Assembly (NCBI GenBank): GCA_958346135.1
Contig: CATVQN010000008.1
Coordinates: forward strand, 1-12,326
DNA length: 12,326 nucleotides
Reading direction: 5' to 3'
Origin: an uncultured Eubacteriales bacterium
GTDB lineage: Bacteria; Bacillota; Clostridia; Monoglobales; Monoglobaceae
The notes beneath the pieces were generated by a model that was not told the DNA's origin, ran no database searches, and was given only the letters and a program-made list of their open reading frames with translations. Shown here in pieces: positions 6,803-12,326 of the stretch (its first letter is position 1; the number at the start of each line of letters is the position of its first letter). The translations under genes were made by a program, and so were the position numbers.

Positions 6803-7612
6803 TTACATCAAGACCCGGTCGTCATCCAGGTCAAACTGATTCATCAGAGTCATAATCAGAAGGATAATTACCATGAGAACCAAGGAAATTCCCGCTCCCA
6901 GATTAGGGTTATAGGAGTTGCCTAAAAACTGCATTTCAATCAGGTCACCAACCAGTAAGTTAGAGCCGCCGCCTAGCATACGGGAAATAATAAAGGTGCT
7001 GATAGCCGGCACGAATACCATGGTAATACCGGACATAATCCCCGGAAGGCTCAGCGGGAAGGTAACCCGCAGCAGCGTTTTCACGCTGTTGCAGCCCAGA
7101 TCCTGTGCGGCCTCCAGTACACTTTTATCAATTTTTACCATCACCGAATACAGCGGCAGAATCATGAAGGGCAGATAGTCATAGACCATTCCCAACACCA
7201 CCGCTCCTTGGGTATTGAGCATTTTAAACGGACCGAGTCCGATGTAGCCAAGCAAAGTGTTGATAATCCCCTCGTTGCCCAGCAACGTCATCCAAGCGTA
7301 GGTACGAAGCAGAAAATTCATCCACATGGGAAGAATTACAATCATCACCATGGTGCTTTGGATCCGAAGATCCATTCTGGCCAAGGCATAGGCCACCGGA
7401 TAGGCAATCACAAGACAAATCACCGTAGCAACAGCGGCCAGCCAGATGGAACGGACAAAAATATTGCTGTACTGCGCCACATCCGCCACATATTTTAAAG
7501 TAAAGTTTCCCTCTCCGTCGGTAAAGGCAAAATACGCCACCATAATGAGAGGAACAATCACAAATACTGCCATCCATACAAGGTAGGGGGCGGCAAGAAG
7601 CTTTCTTCGCAT
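6803..7612 (-). CDS. potB: Spermidine/putrescine ABC transporter permease PotB
   Basis: A 269-residue membrane permease. The first helix runs from about residue 9 to 30 (PYLVWMAVFVIVPLIMVAYFAF), with five further hydrophobic segments and the last near the C-terminus (ISLVLMVIILLIMTLM). The EAA loop is at 167-191 (EAAQDLGCNSVK to LPG). PMWMNFLLRTYAWM at 95-108 is characteristic of PotB/PotH-type subunits. The gene starts 8 bases after the potA stop, with AGGTGG close to the ATG. It forms the transmembrane pore with PotC, energised by PotA. Confidence 0.94.
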   Translation of the reverse strand: MRRKLLAAPYLVWMAVFVIVPLIMVAYFAFTDGEGNFTLKYVADVAQYSNIFVRSIWLAAVATVICLVIAYPVAYALARMDLRIQSTMVMIVILPMWMNFLLRTYAWMTLLGNEGIINTLLGYIGLGPFKMLNTQGAVVLGMVYDYLPFMILPLYSVMVKIDKSVLEAAQDLGCNSVKTLLRVTFPLSLPGIMSGITMVFVPAISTFIISRMLGGGSNLLVGDLIEMQFLGNSYNPNLGAGISLVLMVIILLIMTLMNQFDLDDDRVLM

Positions 7613-7620
7613 TTCGCCAC

Positions 7621-8661
7621 CTAACCTTTCATTTTACGCATAATATGAATGTCGTCCGGGCCGAAGGTGATTCCCACCGTTGACCCCTCTTCCGCCGCTT
7701 TGGTGGATTGAATCAGCCAGCTAAAGTCATAGGCCTCCACCACCATTTCATAATGAACGCCCTTAAAGGTCACCGAAGTCACAACACCGGAGAGCTTCGC
7801 CTGCTCCGCCGGCGCCAGCGTAATGTCCTCCGGACGGATTACAACATCCACCGGCGTATTCTCACCAAAGCCCTTGTCTACACAGGGAAATTCCCTGCCG
7901 CTGATCTCCACCAGGCAATCCCTCAGCATGATGCCGGGCAGAATATTACTCTCGCCGATAAAGTCGGCTACAAAGGCGTTCTGCGGTTCGTTATAGATAT
8001 CCACAGGTGTACCGATTTGCTGAATATTGCCGTGATTCATGACTACGACCGTGTCACTCATAGTCAGAGCCTCTTCCTGATCATGGGTTACATAAATGAA
8101 GGTGATCTCCAAGCTCTGCTGAATCTTTTTCAGCTCAATCTGCATTCCCTGACGCAGCTTTAAATCCAGCGCGCCTAACGGCTCGTCCAAAAGCAGTACC
8201 TTCGGCTGGTTGACCAGCGCCCGGGCAATCGCCACACGCTGCTGCTGACCGCCGGAAAGACGGCTGATATTCCGTTTTTCAAAGCCGCGCAGATTGACAA
8301 GCTCTAACATTTCACCGACCCGTTTTCGGATTTCACGTTCCGGCATCTTTTTAACCCGAAGTCCAAACGCAATATTCTCATAGACGTTCAGGTGCGGAAA
8401 CAGTGCATACCGCTGGAACACGGTGTTGACGTTCCGCTTATAAGGCGGAACATGGTTGATCTTTTTCCCTTCAAACGTAACAATGCCGCTGTCAGGTTCA
8501 AGAAAACCGCCGATGATCCTAAGTGTTGTGGTTTTACCACAGCCGGACGGCCCAAGCAGTGTCACAAACTCCTTATCCCGGATGTCCAGGTTAATGTGGT
8601 TGAGAATCTGCTCCCCGTCAAAGGTAACAACGATGTCCTCAAGGCTGACAATATTCTCCAA
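7621..8661 (-). CDS. potA: Spermidine/putrescine ABC transporter ATP-binding protein PotA
   Basis: The cytoplasmic ATPase of the polyamine importer, 346 residues. Visible motifs are Walker A GPSGCGKTT (37-45), Q-loop Q83, signature LSGGQ (135-139), Walker B LLLDE (156-160) and the switch histidine H193 (VTHDQEEA). A C-terminal TOBE-like regulatory domain spans roughly residues 235-345, with VIRPEDI near 274-280. The start is a TTG at 8661: the frame gives MENIVSLEDI with AAGGGGG 8 bases upstream, and no ATG lies nearby in frame. It is the first gene of potABCD, behind a good promoter. ABC importers for other solutes share the motifs, but the adjacent potBCD settle the assignment. Confidence 0.95.
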   Translation of the reverse strand: MENIVSLEDIVVTFDGEQILNHINLDIRDKEFVTLLGPSGCGKTTTLRIIGGFLEPDSGIVTFEGKKINHVPPYKRNVNTVFQRYALFPHLNVYENIAFGLRVKKMPEREIRKRVGEMLELVNLRGFEKRNISRLSGGQQQRVAIARALVNQPKVLLLDEPLGALDLKLRQGMQIELKKIQQSLEITFIYVTHDQEEALTMSDTVVVMNHGNIQQIGTPVDIYNEPQNAFVADFIGESNILPGIMLRDCLVEISGREFPCVDKGFGENTPVDVVIRPEDITLAPAEQAKLSGVVTSVTFKGVHYEMVVEAYDFSWLIQSTKAAEEGSTVGITFGPDDIHIMRKMKG

Positions 8662-8724
8662 TACAAATACCCCCTTTTTTGGTTCTGTTTTTTCTGCTGT
8701 TCATTGGAGCAAACAACATTTTAC

Positions 8725-8753
8725 ACAATAAACTATTTTTCCTCAAATGTCAA
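8725..8753 (-). promoter_or_regulatory. Promoter of the potABCD operon
   Basis: Minus-strand -35 TTGACA (consensus, 8748-8753), 17-base spacer, and -10 TATTGT (8725-8730, 4 of 6 bases). The inferred start is near 8718, giving a leader of about 57 bases with the AAGGGGG ribosome binding site and no obvious riboswitch fold. It lies between the terminator of the preceding gene and potA. Confidence 0.6.
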
Positions 8754-8784
8754 TAGTTATCAGAAAAGATACGCAAAGCATACG

Positions 8785-8815
8785 AAAAAAAAGATGCCGC
8801 AAAACACAGCATCTT
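8785..8815 (-). terminator. Intrinsic terminator of the CorC-family gene
   Basis: On the minus strand AAGATGC and GCATCTT form a perfect 7-bp stem (8791-8797 with 8809-8815), with two further inner pairs possible. The stem runs straight into a tract of eight T. It begins 20 bases after the stop of the CorC-like gene and separates that gene from the potA promoter. Confidence 0.9.
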
Positions 8816-8834
8816 TCTTCTGTCTATATCTGGA

Positions 8835-10079
8835 TTACGACTCCTCAGGCGGCGTGTAATGAATCAAAACCTTTCCGATTCTCCGGCCGTCCAGCTCTTT
8901 TACCGTCACGCTCAGATTGCTGTCCGTAAAATGATCTCCGATTTCCGGAATCTTCTCCAGCTGCTCCATGGCCCAGCCGTTCACAGTATTCTGCTCGCTC
9001 TCGCACTTCATACCGAATATCTCAAAGAGCTCTTCCACGCCGGCACTGCCCAAGGCCATATACTCGTTTTCGCCGATACATTCAATCTCCTGTACCACAT
9101 CATCGTGTTCATCCCAGATTTCGCCTACCAGCTCCTCCAAAATGTCCTCCATGGTAACAATACCCACAGTACCGCCGTATTCATCGGTCACCACTGCCAT
9201 ATGCGCCTGGGATTTTTGAAGATGCTTAATCAGCTTGGAAATCTTAATGGAGTCCGACACAAAAATGGCCGGCGCAATAATATCACTAAGGGTTTGACCC
9301 TTGGTTCGGATCATGACAAAGAAATCCCGCTGGTGAATGACCCCCACAATATTATCAATCGTATCCCGATATACCGGAATCCGGGAGAATCGGCTCTCCA
9401 TAAAAATATGATAAATCACTTGGGGATCTTCCTCAATATCCACGGCTGTCAAATCTACCCGCGGCGTCAGGATATCTCCGGCCTCTAAGTCATTAAACTC
9501 AATGGCGCTCTTAATCAGATCCCCCTCCTGGGCATTGATGCCGCCCTCGTGCTGTGCTTCCTCCACAATGGTCAAAAGCTCCTGCTCCGTAATTCCCCGC
9601 TCATCCTGGAATTTGAAAATTTTCCGCAGCAGAACCTTCCACAGTCCAAACAGCCAATTAAATGGCGTGAGCAGCACAATCAGCATGCGCAGAATCGGTG
9701 CCGAAAACATCGCAAAATTCTCCGGTGACTCCTTTGCCAGACTTTTGGGCGAGACCTCGCCGAAAATCAGAACCGCAACGGTCATTACAACGGTGGAAAC
9801 AGTTACTCCGTAGGTGGGGAAAAAGCGCAGAAACAAAACCGTTGCAAGGGAGGATGCCGCAATGTTTACCACATTGTTACCAATCAAAATGGTGGATAAC
9901 AGCTTGTCATAGTGCTCTGACAGCTGCAGTGCCAGCGCCGCTTTTTTGTTTCCTTCCGCCGCAGTATTTTTCAGGCGGATTCGGCTCAGAGACGAAAACG
10001 CCGTCTCGGTAGCGGAAAAAAACGCAGAACAGGTAACAAGTATGATGAGCCAGATGATCATGCTCAGACTACTGTCCAT
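8835..10079 (-). CDS. CNNM/CorC (HlyC/CorC) family membrane protein with CBS pair, probable divalent cation transporter
   Basis: The 414-residue protein has the full three-part family layout. An N-terminal DUF21/CNNM membrane domain (about 1-155) contains SATETAFSS (22-30) and FGEVSPKSLA (106-115), conserved parts of the ion-binding core. A pair of CBS domains follows (about 200-325), with LTPRVDLTAV and VTDEYGGTVGIVTMEDILEELVGEIWDE. A CorC_HlyC C-terminal domain covers about 335-410. Characterised relatives export or regulate Mg2+ or Co2+, and CBS domains often bind ATP-Mg; old annotations call them hemolysins without good reason. The ATG at 10079 is preceded by AGGGGG at 11 bases. It is monocistronic, with its own extended -10 promoter and a strong terminator. 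Family is certain; the ion is not. Confidence 0.93.
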   Translation of the reverse strand: MDSSLSMIIWLIILVTCSAFFSATETAFSSLSRIRLKNTAAEGNKKAALALQLSEHYDKLLSTILIGNNVVNIAASSLATVLFLRFFPTYGVTVSTVVMTVAVLIFGEVSPKSLAKESPENFAMFSAPILRMLIVLLTPFNWLFGLWKVLLRKIFKFQDERGITEQELLTIVEEAQHEGGINAQEGDLIKSAIEFNDLEAGDILTPRVDLTAVDIEEDPQVIYHIFMESRFSRIPVYRDTIDNIVGVIHQRDFFVMIRTKGQTLSDIIAPAIFVSDSIKISKLIKHLQKSQAHMAVVTDEYGGTVGIVTMEDILEELVGEIWDEHDDVVQEIECIGENEYMALGSAGVEELFEIFGMKCESEQNTVNGWAMEQLEKIPEIGDHFTDSNLSVTVKELDGRRIGKVLIHYTPPEES

Positions 10080-10119
10080 AAGGAAAAATTCCCCCTAATC
10101 GATATTTTTTTACGAATAT

Positions 10120-10148
10120 ACTATAGCACACTCCCCGGCAAAATGCAA
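10120..10148 (-). promoter_or_regulatory. Extended -10 promoter of the CorC-family gene
   Basis: Minus-strand -10 TATAGT (10120-10125, 5 of 6 bases) directly preceded by TGC, an extended -10 element. A weak -35 TTGCAT (10143-10148) sits 17 bases upstream. The inferred start near 10112 gives a leader of about 33 bases. Confidence 0.65.
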
Positions 10149-10439
10149 CGTTTGTTTAAAAATGTCATACAATTGATAAACTGCTGCAATGTTACTATAT
10201 TTCAGACACCGCCGCATCTGCATCATAACCGCACTTCGTTCATAATATGGTCTTTGTAATAAAAATATTCAAATTATTTTGCAATTTTCATCTTTTTTTA
10301 GGGATTTCTTTCAGTCCATCCATTGTTTTTTCAGCATAGAAATTTGATTTTTTTTCAAACTAACATTGTAACAAAAATCAGTGCACTCTTTTCCGTTACA
10401 ATCTCCTTTTCCATTTTTAAAACGCAGGAGGTCAAAATT
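10149..10439. other. AT-rich intergenic stretch without a recognised gene
   Basis: Between the CorC promoter and the small ORF, this region is rich in T and A runs on the plus strand. I see no RNA gene, mobile element or convincing coding frame. A weak plus-strand promoter could be TTGATT (10344-10349), 17 bases, TGTAAC (10367-10372), which would drive the small ORF and murA. No other structure stands out. Confidence 0.4.
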
Positions 10440-10529
10440 ATGAAACTCTTTTTCACGAACTCTTTAGAAGACCTTGTTTGCGGCCGTGCCTATCTCCCCA
10501 TTTACGCAAGTTCTCTCAGCTTGCTTTAA
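10440..10529 (+). CDS. Possible 29-residue small protein or leader peptide upstream of murA
   Basis: The ATG at 10440 is preceded by a perfect AGGAGG at 8-base spacing, the best Shine-Dalgarno on the plus strand here. The frame runs 29 codons to TAA (10527-10529), starting MKLFFTNSLEDLVCG and ending in SSLSLL. Seven of 29 residues are Leu and there is one Cys. There is no signal peptide or membrane helix of convincing length. It ends 117 bases before murA, and two hairpins lie in between, so it could be a translated leader that senses ribosome progress. I know of no family. It may also be a chance frame behind a good ribosome binding site. Confidence 0.4.
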   Translation: MKLFFTNSLEDLVCGRAYLPIYASSLSLL

Positions 10530-10553
10530 CGGCATCAATCAGGTTCTCCTCTT

Positions 10554-10580
10554 TACTGCCATACTTTTAGTATGGCGGTA
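10554..10580 (+). promoter_or_regulatory. 11-bp hairpin between the small ORF and murA
   Basis: TACTGCCATAC and GTATGGCGGTA (10554-10564 with 10570-10580) pair over 11 positions with one G-T wobble around a TTTTA loop. The downstream sequence TACATAAATTTTA is not a proper T-tract on the plus strand, nor is there one on the minus strand, so it is a structured leader element rather than a clear terminator. Confidence 0.5.
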
Positions 10581-10598
10581 TACATAAATTTTATGAAA

Positions 10599-10626
10599 AC
10601 TGTTCATAATCTTTATTAGGAACAGT
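10599..10626 (+). promoter_or_regulatory. Inverted repeat just upstream of the murA ribosome binding site
   Basis: ACTGTTC (10599-10605) and GAACAGT (10620-10626) form a perfect 7-base inverted repeat around a 14-base AT-rich spacer. It ends a few bases before the murA ribosome binding site. It could be an operator or an RNA stem that affects initiation; the sequence alone does not decide. Confidence 0.4.
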
Positions 10627-10646
10627 CCGGAAAGGATGGAAATAGC

Positions 10647-11921
10647 ATGTCGCAATACCTGATTTCTCCTATACATTCTCTACAGGGCACCGTTGCTGTC
10701 AGCGGTTCCAAGAACGCCTCTCTTCCCATTTTAGCTGCCGGTCTTTTATCCGAAGGAGCCTCAGTCTATGAAGGGATCCCGTCACTTTCCGATACACACC
10801 ATATGCTGGAACTCATCGACAGTCTCGGCGGCAGCACACAAATTCTCGCCCCTAACACAATATCGGTTTCTCTTCCGGCAGACAGCCGGCGCAAAACAGC
10901 ACCGCTAGAGCTGGTAAACCGTCTGCGGGCCTCCTTTTTGGTCATGGGCCCCATGCTGGCACGCACCGGAAAAATCCGAATTCCGCTGCCCGGCGGCTGT
11001 CAGATCGGCGCCCGTCCCATCGATTTACATTTAAAAGGCTTTTCCGCCATGGGTGCAAAAATCCGCCAGGGTCACGGCTTTGTGGAGGCCAAATGTGACC
11101 GCCTTTGCGGAACACCCATTTATTTGGATTTTCCCAGTGTGGGTGCAACGGAAAATCTTCTTCTTGCGGCATGTCTTGCAAAAGGAGAAACCGTTTTAGA
11201 AAACGCAGCCGCCGAGCCGGAGGTTGCGGATCTCGCTGAATGTCTGACCAAAATGGGCGCAGAAATTGAGGGCGCCGGCAGTGATACCATCGTCATCCGG
11301 GGCAAAACTTCCCTTTCTCCCTGCCGGCACCGGGTCATTCCCGACCGGATTGAGGCAGGCACCTTTCTGGCTATGGCCGCAGCCGCCCGGGGAGATCTGA
11401 CATTGACCAACGTCCGTCCCAATCACGTCAAGCCGGTGCTTGCAAAGCTGGAAGAAATGGGTTTTGATATTGAGGCCGGAGAAGATATGCTCCATATTAC
11501 CCCCTGCGAGCGATTTAAAGCGGTAGATATTAAAACTCTGCCCTATCCCGGCTTTCCCACCGATATGCAGTCCCAGTTTATGGCGCTTATGAGCATTGCC
11601 GACGGAACCGGTGTGGTAGTAGAAACCGTTTTTGAGAATCGGTTTATGCAGGTGCCGGAACTTTTGCGAATGGGTGCGAAAATTAAGCTGGACGGCAGAA
11701 CTGCCGTCATTGACGGAATAAAAAAACTTAGCGGCGCTCAGGTAAAAGCCACCGACCTTCGTGCCGGCGCCGCCTTGGTAATTGCTGCGCTTGCCGCCCA
11801 GGGTGATACCTTAATCAGCGATATCGAGCACATGGAACGGGGCTATGAAAATTTTGTGGAAAAGCTCTCCGCACTGGGCGTAAAAATTTCTAAAATCCCA
11901 TCAGAGAATCCGGTTCTTTAA
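10647..11921 (+). CDS. murA: UDP-N-acetylglucosamine 1-carboxyvinyltransferase MurA
   Basis: MurA transfers enolpyruvate from phosphoenolpyruvate to UDP-GlcNAc, the first committed step of peptidoglycan synthesis, in the cytoplasm. The 424-residue length is normal. Active-site residues are present: K22 and N23 (GSKNASLP), R94 (LRASF), the catalytic Cys118 in the mobile loop (PGGCQIGARPID) with R123, D306 (YPGFPTDMQSQ) and R372 (DLRAGAA). Cys rather than Asp at the loop position predicts a fosfomycin-sensitive enzyme, a family-level inference. AAAGGATGG precedes the ATG at 10647. It is the only long plus-strand gene in the window and is divergent from the CorC-like gene. Clostridia often carry two MurA paralogues, and I cannot say which this is. 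Its stop overlaps that of sigE. Confidence 0.97.
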   Translation: MSQYLISPIHSLQGTVAVSGSKNASLPILAAGLLSEGASVYEGIPSLSDTHHMLELIDSLGGSTQILAPNTISVSLPADSRRKTAPLELVNRLRASFLVMGPMLARTGKIRIPLPGGCQIGARPIDLHLKGFSAMGAKIRQGHGFVEAKCDRLCGTPIYLDFPSVGATENLLLAACLAKGETVLENAAAEPEVADLAECLTKMGAEIEGAGSDTIVIRGKTSLSPCRHRVIPDRIEAGTFLAMAAAARGDLTLTNVRPNHVKPVLAKLEEMGFDIEAGEDMLHITPCERFKAVDIKTLPYPGFPTDMQSQFMALMSIADGTGVVVETVFENRFMQVPELLRMGAKIKLDGRTAVIDGIKKLSGAQVKATDLRAGAALVIAALAAQGDTLISDIEHMERGYENFVEKLSALGVKISKIPSENPVL

Positions 11922-12326
11922 CTGTTAATCATCTTGCTGATGTCCCGGCGAAGCCGAAGAATAATCCGTTTTTCCAGCCGGGAGATATAGGACTGCGAAA
12001 TTCCAAGCATATCCGCTACCTCCTTTTGGGTCTTTTCCCTTCCACCCCGGTTGATACCAAACCGAAGCTCCATTATTTTCCGCTCCCGTTCTGACAGCTT
12101 TTCCATTGCAAGATGCAATAACTCCCGATCCACCTGTTCATCCAGCCCCCGCTGAATGATGTCTTCATCGGTCCCCAGAATATCGGAGAGCAGTAGCTCA
12201 TTGCCGTCCCAATCCACGTTCAAAGGCTCATCAATGGAAATTTCGGTTTTCATTCCGTTATTTTTACGCAGATACATGAGAATCTCATTTTCAATACACC
12301 GGGAGGCATAGGTGGCAAGCTTAATC
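11918..12326 (-). CDS. sigE: RNA polymerase sporulation sigma factor SigE, C-terminal part (5' end outside window)
   Basis: The frame is open to the window edge and encodes the last 135 or so residues of a sigma-70 family protein. It enters in region 2.4 with KLATYASRCIENEILMYLR. Next come DEPLNVDWDGNELLLSDILGT, a linker found in SigE rather than SigK or SigG, and region 4 with LSERERKIMELRFG and the helix-turn-helix KTQKEVADMLGISQSYISRLEKR. SigE directs early mother-cell transcription during sporulation and is made as a pro-protein; the pro-sequence and the usual upstream protease gene spoIIGA would lie beyond the right edge. An internal ATG at 12277 is not the start, because conserved coding continues upstream. 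sigG, the usual downstream neighbour, is replaced by convergent murA. There is no terminator between the two stops. Confidence 0.93.
   Translation of the reverse strand, partial: IKLATYASRCIENEILMYLRKNNGMKTEISIDEPLNVDWDGNELLLSDILGTDEDIIQRGLDEQVDRELLHLAMEKLSERERKIMELRFGINRGGREKTQKEVADMLGISQSYISRLEKRIILRLRRDISKMINS

Noticed and set aside
8662..8724. Polyamine-responsive riboswitch or leader before potA
   Set aside because: The leader is only about 57 bases, with no stable stem beyond chance.
10341..10361. TTTGA/TCAAA inverted repeat around a T-run as a terminator or operator
   Set aside because: The stem is only 5 bp and AT-rich in a region full of T-runs; no gene ends nearby on either strand.
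10323..10439. Longer version of the small ORF starting at 10323
   Set aside because: The extra residues are low-complexity Phe/Ile-rich sequence from T-runs, and no Shine-Dalgarno precedes 10323. Only the 10440 start has one.
12275..12277. ATG at 12277 as the start of a 119-residue DNA-binding protein
   Set aside because: Conserved SigE region 2.4 sequence continues in frame upstream to the window edge, so this is an internal methionine of a truncated sigE.

Overview
The window looks like chromosome of an endospore-forming member of the Firmicutes, most likely class Clostridia. The main evidence is the 3' part of a gene closely matching sporulation sigma factor SigE at the right edge. Base composition is mixed, roughly 50% GC by eye. 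Nearly all genes lie on the minus strand; murA and one candidate small ORF are on the plus strand. No insertion sequence, phage gene, tRNA, rRNA or CRISPR array is visible.

Right end (10080-12326): the 3' part of sigE (minus) converges on murA (plus), and their stop codons overlap inside one TTAA. murA makes the first committed peptidoglycan precursor. Its 567-base leader, shared with the divergent corC-like gene, holds a possible 29-codon small ORF with a perfect Shine-Dalgarno and two hairpins.

Middle (4027-10079, minus): a CNNM/CorC-family membrane protein with its own extended -10 promoter and a textbook intrinsic terminator. Next comes a polyamine ABC transporter operon, potA-potB-potC-potD, with a good promoter and tight or overlapping junctions, followed by a small PHP-domain phosphoesterase. 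PotA is the ATPase, PotB and PotC are the permeases, and PotD is the surface binding lipoprotein, here with an extra C-terminal membrane anchor.

Left end (1-3978, minus): a second operon starting from an extended -10 promoter. It encodes an aldo/keto reductase with two C-terminal [4Fe-4S] motifs, two small membrane proteins of unknown function joined by an ATGA overlap, then larB and larC, and the first 15 codons of another gene. LarB and LarC carry out the first and last steps of nickel-pincer nucleotide (NPN) cofactor synthesis. The middle enzyme LarE and the cofactor user LarA are not visible, although the truncated gene at the left edge could be larE. The two membrane proteins inside this cluster are the least explained part of the window.
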